This document shows positions 23,328-34,570 of a stretch of DNA of 64,000 bases, in pieces (the stretch's first letter is position 1; each line of letters starts with the position of its first letter). The DNA is from Phragmites australis (Eukaryota; Streptophyta; Magnoliopsida; Poales; Poaceae): NCBI RefSeq assembly GCF_958298935.1, contig NC_084924.1, forward strand, positions 33,887,819 to 33,951,818, read 5' to 3'. The notes beneath the pieces are model-generated. The model ran no database searches. It was given only the letters and a program-made list of their open reading frames with translations, and had not been told where the DNA came from. The position numbers and the translations under genes were made by a program.

Positions 23328-25702
23328 TGTCTACTCATCATTTGTCACTTTCTCATGCGCTCCATGGTTATTTCACGCGAGGTTTCGTGGCTAGTTGGAC
23401 CTGGTAGGCGTAAAGAAGGTGGATTCGATGGTATGCCTTCATGATCGTGCATAGATGTCAGTTTCCTAACTTTCAGCATGCAACCATTTATTTTCACATT
23501 AAGCCTTCCATATATTCCAATCAAAGCCTTCCATATATTCCAAGCAATAACACACGTACATGCATCGGGTCACCAAATCTACCACGCAAAAATCTTCTCA
23601 CCATGGAACATTTGTTTATTAATTTGTTAACAAAATTGTCCAGATGATTGCATATAATGGTAAATTGATGCTGGGAAATCTTCTGACCATGTATAAGTTG
23701 TTTAGTTGACCATCAAATCGAAAAGATTTCATGGCCCTGATTCTCTCTGATCCTATTTTACCAGGCTCCTTTACGTACTGGAAACTTCATGTTATGGTGT
23801 TCATATGTTTACAGTAACAAACAATAACTATTTATACAATGGCTTCGAATTATCCAAATTTCAATTCCACTATTTTATTTGGTACGTTTGGATCTCATCC
23901 TTACCTGTTGCAGGGTACTGGTTGAATGCAACACCAACAACCTCTTCAAGGCGGCTATGGGCATAGTGCGTGAAGGCCTTTCATCAAGGCCAGCTTTCAA
24001 AAGGGCGATGAATGTTTTTACGAGTCTGAAGAAGTAACATGAGAATCCATGCATACATGCAACTTTTTGATTGATATAAAGGTTCTTGTTTAATCCTTTT
24101 ATCAGATATTATTATTTTACGATCATCTATGACATACGATATAATTCTAAAAAAATAAATACATATCTACTTGTAAACTATATAAGGTGACAGATGATTG
24201 AAGTGAAGTCAAGGGCCAATAACTTTAAGGGATGAAGCCAAACTAGCAATACTAGTTGGTTTCCCTTCTGATGGTTCATGGATGTATTTTTTGTTCAATG
24301 TGGTATTTTTTACCAGCTTAAAAAACCTCTGCTCATTGTCTATGTGCTCAAACTTGTAAGAAATGGAACTTTATATTGTTTGGTCCATCAATTTTCACGA
24401 GTAGAAAAACTATCTACTTTTTGAACCCCAGATGCGGAGGTAGCTTGGCCTCCAGGTTCCACCGGCCTCCTATTTTTTTGGCATGGGAAAAAAACCAGGT
24501 TGGTGGGGGCACCTCGTTCAACGGGGCACGCATGTAAGGGCCTAGTGGGAGGGTTCTGTATTGGAATCTTATCCTCTGACTTTGCTTCGAACTGAAGGTG
24601 AATAGTATCGTGATATTAGGTCTTTTGAACCGTTAGATCCGGAATGGACGTACCAGATACCTACTAAGTACCTCCATTAACAGTAGAATCGCTGCAGTGC
24701 ATAATGGCAGGGTACTGTTCACACAGACTCATATTACTGTACATTCCGGATACGCGTCTTGTCTGGTGGTTGGTTGGTTGGGCTATTTTGTGTATAGGCG
24801 TAGAATAGACCTACACTACATGTTGCCTCGGCCAATCGAGCCGATCCTAGCCATGCCTTCCATGAATCAACAAATCAAGGGAGTCAATCCACTGATACCA
24901 CGTATACATCTAACCCACCCACCACAGCATGCATGTAGGGAATCTTTTGTTGATTTTGATCGTTAAAATGCAATATCACTAGAACCACAAATCCGATTTT
25001 TGACATGTTTGAAGCATATTGTTGGGAAAATATGCTTAACAAAATAAGATCTATGAAGACTATATTTTAATAAAGTTTTAGGATTGAACAGAGTGCGAAA
25101 CATAGTTACAATAACATAGTAGATACTTTAGTTATAACATGGTGAACACTATAGTTACAACATGGTAGACAATCTAGTTACAACATGTTAAATAATACAA
25201 TTACAATATTGTCGATTGCAACATGATTACAATTAGTTACAATCAGTCTGGCTGGACAGATAAGTTGCAATATCAATATGCATATAGTTGAAACCACTCT
25301 ATATCTGTAGTTGCAATCACTCTATACTACATGTTGTAACTCCTCTATGCATGTAGTTGCAACTAGTTGCAATCACTGCTAACTAGATGAGAACACGCTT
25401 AGTCATCCAATAGGCCCACATAGTAGATGGGTGGAAGCATACTTGGTTGGTGGGGCTAGCGCGCGTGTCAGGGGCTGATGGTTGATTGCTTGGTTCGACG
25501 CACAGAATAGATCTTCACTATATATAAAATACAAGGCCTCACGTGACTGGTGTCCTCACCTCACGGTGAAAAATTAGACAGAGTTCTGACCCAGTCCAGC
25601 CATCCGGAGTTCTGGCACACCATCCATCTCTGCCCATCCATCCAACCCATATAAAACTGGACGGCTGGAGTTGGACCCCACCAGACCTGCAGACCAGACG
25701 AG
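23328..25702. other. Spacer with repetitive TTACAA tract, no gene recognised
   Basis: No protein family was recognised. 25080-25390 is a loose repeat of GTTACAAYATGGTAGAC and GTTGCAAYCACTCTA motifs. Similar short blocks (CGTAGAATAGACCTACACTACA at 24800 and ACAGAATAGATCTTCACTATA at 25503) suggest an old small transposon. The left flank of MULE-2 (25560-25700) may be displaced upstream DNA of the gene at 34571. Confidence 0.4.
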
Positions 25703-25990
25703 TTTTTTATTTTTATAGTTTCTAACATTAATATTTAAATAAATAGATACCTGATAGAAAGATTTACACAAATAGACGTCTACCGCACTCTAAAAGAGTT
25801 GCGTCCCTTTTAGAGGACGGTTAGCATGCCACGGTGGCACTGGTACCTTTTACCATCATCTTAGAGGGCGGTTAGGCCTCACACTCCGCTTACCGCCCTC
25901 TGAGAGGACTGTTAGCGCCCGTGCCAGGCCCCCCGAGGGCCCTTGTCACCCTCTCAGGGGGCGGTTAGCCCCCCATCACGTGTCCCTCCC
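25703..25990 (+). repeat. MULE-2 left terminal inverted repeat
   Basis: AT-rich outer part followed by blocks such as TTTTAGAGGACGGTTAGC, GGCACTGGTACC and GAGGGCGGTTAG, mirrored at 34020-34259. The internal GGCGGTTAG/TAACCGCC blocks also repeat several times inside the TIR. Confidence 0.85.
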
Positions 25991-26587
25991 CCACCCAACA
26001 CACTATAAATAGGCTGAAAATCAGCTAAAATAAGCATTTAAATTTAGAAAAAAGAAAGAGAGGGGGCGAGAGGAGAGGGAGGTAGTGCGGCGAAGCCCTA
26101 CTATTTTTGATCTGTGGATTTAGGATCTCAGTTTCTGATAATTTTTCTAGACTTATGTTGTTATTAGTAATTAAAATATCACTAGATGCAGGGTTTGGTT
26201 ACATAATAGTAGTTACATTATATGAGATCTAGGGTTTAGGAAGATAATCAGAAAATGAGATTTTTCTATCTTTTGTAGTATATTATAAGGATCTATCTCA
26301 ACATGGTAGGATAGCCATCAGATGTATAGTTGTATTTAGAGTACGGTAGTTTCAATTATCTACATTTTACAAAATAGTGATGTAGGTAATAATTATAGAT
26401 AATTAGAAATTGTATTAAGTAGACCGGGGTTTAATAGTTTAAATTGGTTAGTTTTCTTAGGAGCAATATTGATTTTAGTGAACTAAACGTATTGTTAGGT
26501 GATCATCAATTCCGGTAATTTTGTCAGAGTTTCGATAATCAGAAGTATAGTTTTTCAGTATTAACGTTGGACATAGTTTTGGATGTT

Positions 26588-29190
26588 TCCAAGGATGTCT
26601 GATAAGCTATATTTTCAGATATATTATGGTGAATGTCATATTGATTATGGTCCTAACGGTATAGATATCTCTAGATTTTAGCATGTCATCAAGGAACTTA
26701 GTGGAGCCAATGAGAGGACCATAGTGGGCGTGTGCAAGTGGTTAATGTGCCATTTTCAACTAGATCCCCAGCAACATGAGCTTAAGTTGAGAGCTGTGCT
26801 AAGTTGTGCTACTCAGGGGTACTTCGAGGAGCTCGTCCCGATTAATGTGACATCTACTTGGAGACAGTACATAGATATAGCATGTGAACGTGGTCTCTCT
26901 CTTATGCTGCTAGCTGAGGCGTACCTAAAGGATCCAACAGAGAAAAACGTTGGTGAAGCGGTAGCAAGAACAAGTCAGGTAGTGGTGGATGAAGCACACC
27001 CGACAATTGTAGGGGATGAGCAAGACGTTGGGGATGTGCAGGAGATGCAACCGAAGGGTATAGCTGATGAGGGGGAGCACATCTCTAGCATACTTGAAGA
27101 GATGGAGAGGGAGGACAAGAGCTCAAGGAAGCCATTGCCGATGAGGATTCATTCGACGAGGAGAAAAATACTCATATTCCTATAGAGTGGAGGAATCGGG
27201 AATTTTCGAAACTAGTGGCCAGTGAGGATCATCGAACACCGTGGGAATACCATAAGAATGAGGTGTCCCAGGGTGCTATGTACCCTACTAAGGAGGCTAT
27301 TACTGATGCAGTAAAATTTTGGTCGATGTCTCTTCGAATGCAGTTCAAGGTTGTGAAGTCAAGCAAAAGGGAGTACAACATCAATTGTTTGGTGTATGAT
27401 TGTCTGTGGTGGGTGCACGCATTCAAGGGAAAGTGGGTTGACCACTAGAAGTGCTCAAAAGTTAGGGAGCATAACTATTACATTGAGAAAATAGAGTTAT
27501 GTCATAGGAACATATTATCTACATTTGTTGCTAATATTATGTACGGGGAGATTGTGGATAACCTAAAGTATGAGCTATGTTTAATAATCCGTGCTATTGA
27601 GGAAAGGTTATTGTACACAATAAACTACGCTAAAGCATGGCGGATGAAACAGAAGGCTATTGAGGTGAGGTTTGGGACATACGAAGATTCATATGACAAC
27701 TTACCATGTCAACTAGCCACAATATGTGCGAGAAACCCTAGAAGTTAATTTGACGTCAAGCATTACCCCTCGAGTGAGAAGCCTGGAAAGCGAGTATTGC
27801 AGCGTTCTTTCTTTCCATTTACGACAATCATCAAGACATTAGGCACTGTCGACCCATCATTTGCTTGGATGGGACGTTTCTCACTGGGAAGTATAAAGGA
27901 CATATATTGTCTGCAATTGGGGTAGACGGGAACAACCAAGTCATGCCACTTGAGTTTGCCATCATGGAGAGCGAGAATGGGGACAACTGGTATTGGTTCC
28001 TTGAGTAGGTCAAGCATGCTATTGTTCTAGGCCGGCCTAATGTATGTTTGATTCATGATAGACATGTAGGATTGTTGCAGGCTTTGCTGTATATGCAATA
28101 CGACAGTGTTCGATGGTGTGTAAGAGCAAAGTGGCCTGACTTGAAGCGCAGGTGGTGCATGAGGCATATGGGTGTAAACTTCTACAGACAATTCAAAAAC
28201 AAGGACTTGATGATTCTTTTGAAGAAATTGTGCATCCAAAACTAGCAGAGAAAGTTCAACGCACTATAGGCAAGACTAGATGAACTAACCACAAAGCAGA
28301 CAGTTGAAGTAGTAGACATCAGAGATGAGCCGGTTGCTCTTGGACCCATCCCAATAGATGCTCCCCAGATAGTAAGTAGGTCAGGTCAGCTGTTAGGAAC
28401 TTTTCACAGTGGATACAAAATGAGCCAAAAGAGAAATAGGCATTGATGTACAACACTGGAGGGGTAAGGTATGGGATAATGATAACAAATCTTGTTGAGA
28501 TCTATAACTGGGTTATGCGATGTATGAGGTCCCTCCCACTTATTGGAATTGTTGAAGGCATTCTGCATGGAACTTGCAGATATTTCATTGATCGCTAAGT
28601 AGTTGCTTCAAAGGCAATGGCAAATAACCGTATGCTATATGGATCGATGCTATGTGACTATATGGATAAGGCCACAAAGAAGACATGTGCACTGTGCAAA
28701 TCAGGAGGGAACTGCAGAGCATAGGTTTAGTGTCTTGTCCTAGGATAAGGGTCGTAGGGGTGGCAGATGTGAGGACCATGTGCAAGAGTGCGTGCTTAGA
28801 AATGGAACATGCATCTGTACATGCCAAAAGCCACAATTAGTATACAGGCCGTATACACACGTCATAGCTGTATGCGGGGAGTCCAATATGCTGCCCCGAG
28901 AATATATTTCACGCTACTTATTAAGGATCATATCCCAAAGACATGAAATCATGAGCTTTATGGCTACAACATTGCTGACACGTTTACAAGTGATCTAGGT
29001 CTCGCATGAATGTACATGGTAGACAAAAGAGAAGATGAAGTACACATCAGGACATTGACAAACTCGGCGGATTCAGAATGATATGGATGAATCCGAGGTA
29101 GGTCCAATGGTGAAGCAATGCAGCAAGTGCAATAAAAATGGTCACACATACAAAAATTGACCGAAAAATGCACCTGCTATGTAGATGGGG
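26588..29190 (+). pseudogene. MURA-type transposase of MULE-2
   Basis: DDE transposase of the Mutator class. Order: N-terminal MSDKLYFQIYYGECHIDYGPN (26588), PB1-like and acidic linker (to 27185); MuDR DNA-binding domain (27300-27450, KVVKSSKREYNINCLVYDC, WWVHAFKGKW); RAIEERLLYTINYAKAWRMK (27590-27650); DDE core with CLDGTFLTGKYKGH (27865), MESENGDNWYWFLE and IHDRHVGLLQ (28050); C-terminal SWIM-like part near 28850-28980; zinc knuckle CSKCNKNGHTYK at 29119. In-frame stops (for example 27749, 28006) and frameshifts break it. Long stretches are still open, so loss of function may be fairly recent. Confidence 0.82.
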
Positions 29191-29409
29191 TCATGAAGGC
29201 GGTCAAGTGAAAATGTGTCCAGCATATCTTGGTTTTATATTTGTAAGCTGGTTGCCTTACCTACGTAGGTTGTATTTGGACCTTACATTTCTATTTAATT
29301 GTGTACCTATATGTTGTAATCTGTAACTATGTGTACCTATATGTTATATGTTGTTCATGTAACTGTGTGTATATGTATGATATAGACTATTTAAATTTGG
29401 TTTCAATGT

Positions 29410-31140
29410 AGTTATAGCGCACCCACCAACCCTCGAGCTTCTTGACCCTACAGTGGACAAGAAGCACCGCAATTTCTTGTCTGCCGTTCACCAGACGGAG
29501 TTAGGAGTTTTTCGACCATGTGGACCCTGGGAGTTACTTACGATCGACGATCGTTGGAAGCACCGGTATGTCATGAGTTAGCTGCATATGTTCCTGATTA
29601 TTTATTTATTGCATGTCCTATATTTTATTAATATTCCAAATGGTACATTTGACAGCATCTGGACTCCTTTCGCTGTGTCGTTTGGTGGAGGCCCAAGCGA
29701 CAGAGAACCCTAAGGTAGCTACGAATCAATTCTATTTTGATCGCTCGCTGATCGCTGCATTGGTCGACCGATGGAGGCCTGAGACCTATACTTTCCACCT
29801 CCCTGCGGCAAGATGGCTCCGACATTGCAGAACATAGCCTACCTGTTAGGCTTACCTTGCACCAGAGCCGCTGTTGGGGTCATCGACGTGGATGTAGACT
29901 GGATGAATGGCATGCTTGCGTGGTTCGCCCCAGTTTAGCGGATGGACGATGCACCCGCCTACGTGCCCAAGTTCTAGTCGAATCTGCGAGGGCTCACGTA
30001 GAAGTGGATCCTCCAGTGCAGGTACCTTATAATTTACCTTCCTATTTACTTTATGATTTTTAGATATTTTACTCATCATGATTTGCATTACTTCAAGCCT
30101 GTATACATATACCCGGAAGCCGATGTGTACTTGATCGCGAGGCACTTCGGAGGCCTACTTGCTTTGGTTGTTTTGCTAAGTTATGTTCACCAACAACCAA
30201 TGCCACATGGTGTCGAGGACCCTTCTTCCGTACGCGAGGGGGATAGCAAATGCGGAGCTCGATGATATCCCCCAGTTCAGCTGGGCCTCCGCTATCCTGG
30301 TGGTGACGTATCGGGCCTTATGCGACAAGTGCACAAAGAAGGAGCCACTACCCATATTTTTTGGGTGCCTACTCCTGTTGTAGTTGTGGTCATACGATCA
30401 GTTCACGATCGGCTGGCCTGTTGTGGACCACTCCCTGTACCCCGATGAATGGTATGGGGAACCCGAGGAGGATGGGCCCACCAGGGGCTCATTGTGGTGT
30501 TGACGTTAGGTACGTAAGAAATATAGCTCTGCTTTACTTGCCACATGTTTTGAGTCTGGTTTCTTACTATTTCTCTCCATAGCCACATGTGGCACACGAG
30601 TAGGCCCCCAGCACGTACGGGCTTTTTAGGTGGCAGTTCGACCGTCTGCGTCTAGAGGACGTGGTCTGGACCCCCTATAGCCACTTGATGATATAAGACC
30701 GTGCGCCTTTCGGTCTATCTCTGTTATGTAGCCACGACGAGGACTATTGGCTTACAAAGAAGTCGCTCGTCTTCGACATCTACGTCGATGAGTACTTACC
30801 CCACAGCTTGATGAGGCAGTTCGAACGCTTCCAAGCATTCCCCCTCATCAACGTTCGCACGGTTCCACCCTACGTTCATAAGTAACTAAAATCAAATACA
30901 TAATCCATAGCATGCTTAATCTCATTTTTAGTCTATCTAATATGGTTGCCTTGCAGGTATGCATGTAAGGGCCAACTGGGTGACAACCTATGGGCAGATC
31001 GTTTGGCGCCATACGTCTCGGCATGGGCCCATGCCTTGGAGGATGTCGTCGAGGAGCCTCGTCCTTTCGTCAACCCGGGTTTCGAGGAGTACCTCGGTGG
31101 TACATCCCGTGTACAAGTACATAGGTCACCTACACCCTAG
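29410..31140 (+). pseudogene. Plant mobile domain (aminotransferase-like) protein
   Basis: Encodes the PMD found in Arabidopsis MAIN/MAIL1 and in many transposons. Recognisable exons: LELLDPTVDKKHRNFLSAVH (29430), then RWTPFAVSFGGG and LIAALVDRWRPETYTFHLPA (29660-29815), followed in another frame by the PMD core; WLTW/QFNW-type region near 30270-30330; and exons to 31140 with FNPGFEEYLG-like sequence. GT-AG introns seem to separate the blocks, for example after 30020 and before 30955. Frameshifts at 29815-29940 and stops make this copy decayed. It follows the transposase in the same direction within the MULE-2 repeats, so it is cargo or a regular component of the element. Confidence 0.7.
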
Positions 31141-31339
31141 GTAATGTCTGGTAGCATGTCGCTTCGACTACGGAGGCTTACTTGGGCCATTAGGACGATG
31201 ACACTATATTAGCGATATATTTAATTAACGTATCTTTTTGTCATCATATAATCCCATATGAACCACTATGAACTAAAATTTCCCATTTCATGTTTGTTTT
31301 AACATGCTAATATCATATACGATATCCACAGGGACGCAG

Positions 31340-33740
31340 CTGGAGCCATAGGATGACTCATGCCGATCCACCACAGACATCACCGGTGCTCCTTCCAAGT
31401 CCAATGGGGTCCACATAGAGTCGTCCAAGAGGTCCAATGTGCAACGACATCCATCGGGACTGGCATCCACAACGCCACCTCGACCACGGCCTCCAGGGCT
31501 GGTAACAACAGGTACGTATTTTTCATACGCATGGCATTTAGCGATATCCTTTTGTTACTGATGTATTAATTTCACAAATTATATTAGGTGCACCTGCACA
31601 CTTATCAACGTTGACACCTAGACCATGGCCACCGCTGACACCTTCACCGTTCTCAAGCCTCACATGTAATGGGCGTCAATATACTACAGCATTCAATATA
31701 TTCAATAGTATATCTAATGTAATTATCCTTCCATAGGTTACTATGGTGATAAAGCCGGGACATCTTCATCTACACCTCCACCACTCGCACCTCCACCGTT
31801 CGCACCCTACTTCGGTACTTAGGCCTAGCCATCTACAGCTGCCCCTGCATATCACATAGGTATAACATTGCATTTTTACTAATACATTCATTTCCACATT
31901 TATCCTATCTAATACATTCATCCGTTTACAGGCCTCTCTAGTGATTATACATGGACAACAGCAGCACCATCGCAGTTGTCCTACCCAAGTTAGGAGGATG
32001 AGCCTAGGTCAAATCCCCCGTTCGACCTCGTGAGTAAGTTCTTCGAGGGCACACCAAACTACGACGTCATCGTCACATGATCCCAGTTACCCATTGCTCC
32101 ACTACCGACGCAGCAGACCCAAGAGGAAGCCTCGACTCCCCTAATTGCTACGAGGCCTACTAGGCAGGTTGTTCCACTGGACAACCTAACCTACTCTAGG
32201 GGCCACGTGAGGGTGAACCAACAGCAGCGGTGACAGAACCATGATGGTGGGAATAGCCAATGACAACAGGGGAGGCAATAGTAGGATTTTATCCTTGCTT
32301 TCATAATTTAGATGTTTGTTTCATGATGCATGTTCGATTCACAAACTGATCTTATATATTCGGATGTGTCTACTTTCTATGTACTACATATGACCGCACG
32401 CTAGTGCCTTTTTAGATTAACGAAACCATCTTTTATGAGCAATGTGACCGCATGTCATCTTTTATGAGCGATGTGACCGCACACCTATTTTCTATGTATT
32501 ACAAGTTCAAGTTTAGACATTACTAATTACCATGTCATTAATGCATTTCTTAATCCTATGTGGCATTACTCTACTAGCTTTTCAAAGTGAAGTCGCCTCT
32601 CGCTGCCACCTTTTTCAGGGAGATGCAACCCTTCCCTGTCAACTTTTTAGACTGACGAAACCGCTTGCGGCCACCTTTTTAGACCGATGTCACCGCACGC
32701 TATCGACTACTCATAGTCCAGTGTCCGCTCGCTACGGGAAGGTATCCAATGTATGCACTATCTCTAAATTACATACCTATATTTGGTGTATACACCATCA
32801 ATCCCAGCTTATAAAAGGCAAGATTGAGGCAACGAGAAGGTCATGACATCGCAGTTTTCCGAAACACCTCTTCCATCTGATACCTAATACCAAGCCATAG
32901 TTGCCTCCTCAAGTAGATATTTCTCGTGGACATCCAAATTCTCAATGATAGCCCTACAGACTATGAGCGAGACACAGGCAAAAGGTGACAATATGTTCAA
33001 GGAGGATAATTTGAATAAAGTGCTGTCGAAATGGCAAACCATGACATATTGTCCTTGTTTCACCACGGAGGAATGGCGGCGAACGGTAAGCTCTGTGACC
33101 TTCATGGACCTAAAGACGTACTTGTTAGAGTGCCGTCAAAGATATAGCAGGGTGTGCGAACTAGCTGACATAGCAAAGTGTTTTAGCAAGCGAGCACACA
33201 CGATATTTATGCACCCTCAGTAGTATAAGAAGCACATTAAAGTACGTTCATCGTTATTACATGTCCTAGTTAATTGTTATGTTGCACTTCTAAGAAACAT
33301 TTATATTTCCGTATGCTCTTTTTTAATACTAGGTATGCCCTCGTGATGAAGAGTTGTTGAACAAACCCATCGAGAACTTTTTTGAGCTACATCTACTATT
33401 CGGTGATGGCTACCTACCTGGACATAACTAGAGACGCAGAGGTGTTCATTCGAGACCTTCATGCCCCGTTGTGAAAGAGGCGGTGGTTTGAGCCACCGTG
33501 ATAGAGATGGTCGTTCGACAACAACCACAAGAGGACATGCTTCTACCACTTCTGCCACAACCGAAGGGGTGGGCTTCGACGATGATGACTTTGTGCTTAC
33601 TCCTCAGAGAACACGCCATTGTGAATTCTCTGACAACAGGGCAGGTGATTGTGATCCTAACTTTGATTATTTTCTGTATATACCAACACCACGTAGACCA
33701 AAATTCCATAATACGATTAATATCGGATGGAACAAGAGAT
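31340..33740 (+). pseudogene. Decayed C-terminal and accessory reading frames of MULE-2
   Basis: Pro/Thr/Ser-rich low-complexity stretches (31370-32280) look like the tail of the PMD protein. Then 32945-33223 (NLNKVLSKWQTMTYCPCFTT) and 33461-33742 (GVGFDDDDFVLTPQRTRHCE) are separate short open frames. No family was recognised for the last two, and the frames are too broken to define a gene. Confidence 0.4.
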
Positions 33741-34019
33741 AAGACATAGACAGCTTCAAGGGCAATTTCATACGTAATGTTTATGCTACTAAATGTTGTA
33801 CTTGTTAAATTCAAAGTGGTTATATCATTTTTAATTTATTTCCTAAGTTGTGTATGTATCTTAGATGTAGCGTACATATTAGTAATGTTCAAATTCTATG
33901 TACTCATCTCATGTACATATTCTATCTAACATTCAGTGTCACCTTTTTATTTTACTTACATGTATTTATTTATCTTCACTTTAATATTTTCTAAGATTTT
34001 TATTATTTTTATAATAAAA

Positions 34020-34259
34020 CTGAATTAACCGTCCCTAAAGAGGGTGGTAAGTGCCCAAACCATCCTCTCAGAGAGCGGTAAGGGGGTCTGGCACGGGCAC
34101 TAACCGCCCTCTAAAGGAATGGTAAGAGGTACCCGTGCCACCATGGTATCCTAATCGCTCTCTAAAAGAGCTGAGCGGTATGCGTCTATTTATACAAATA
34201 TTTTCATCAATGGTCTATTTATTTAAATATTAATGTTAAAAAATATAAAAATAAAAAAT
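34020..34259 (-). repeat. MULE-2 right terminal inverted repeat
   Basis: Reverse complement of the left repeat. Its outer end is only about 310 bp from the start codon of the U11/U12-65K gene. Confidence 0.85.
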
Positions 34260-34265
34260 ACGAGC

Positions 34266-34322
34266 TGGGCCTCCAACAAGTGCATCACTACAGCAGCCCA
34301 ATGGCCCACAGCCACCAGCCCA
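34266..34322 (+). promoter_or_regulatory. Cluster of site II (TGGGCY/RGCCCA) elements
   Basis: TGGGCC at 34266-34271, AGCCCA at 34295-34300, GGCCCA at 34303-34308 and AGCCCA at 34317-34322. Clusters of such site II motifs, bound by TCP factors, are typical of plant housekeeping and ribonucleoprotein genes. They lie 250-305 bp before the ATG, just outside the MULE-2 end. Confidence 0.6.
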
Positions 34323-34570
34323 CCGCACCAGTCGAAGTTCTTCCTCCTCCCCTTTGTCCGGCCAGAACGCAGCGCCTCGCGTCCTGCCTTCCCATCCGCG
34401 CCACCGCTACCGGTGCTGCGCCAGCCTTCCCCAACTCCACGGCAGGTACTAGGGAACTCGGCACCAGGGATTCGTCCGCGAGAACCGCTTCGCGAGCCCT
34501 GGCCTAAATTGACGGTAGTGGCTCCGCCCCGGTAAACCCTACTCCTCCCAAAGACGCCGCTAAGTCACCG

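Larger units (their letters stand above)
25703..34259 (+). mobile_element. Mutator-like element MULE-2 carrying a PMD gene
   Basis: An 8.56-kb unit bounded by long inverted repeats: about 25703-25990 matches the reverse complement of about 34020-34259. The outer bases are TTTTTTATTTTTATA on both sides. The pentamer ACGAG directly flanks both ends (25698-25702 and 34260-34264); a 9-bp duplication, usual for MULEs, was not found. Inside are a MURA-type transposase (26588-29190), a plant-mobile-domain gene (29410-31140) and further decayed open stretches (31340-33740), all reading left to right. Stops and frameshifts make it non-autonomous today. Confidence 0.82.

Noticed and set aside
33461..33742. 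93-aa acidic frame as a separate host gene
   Set aside because: It lies inside the MULE-2 inverted repeats, with no promoter or domain evidence; kept as possible cargo only.
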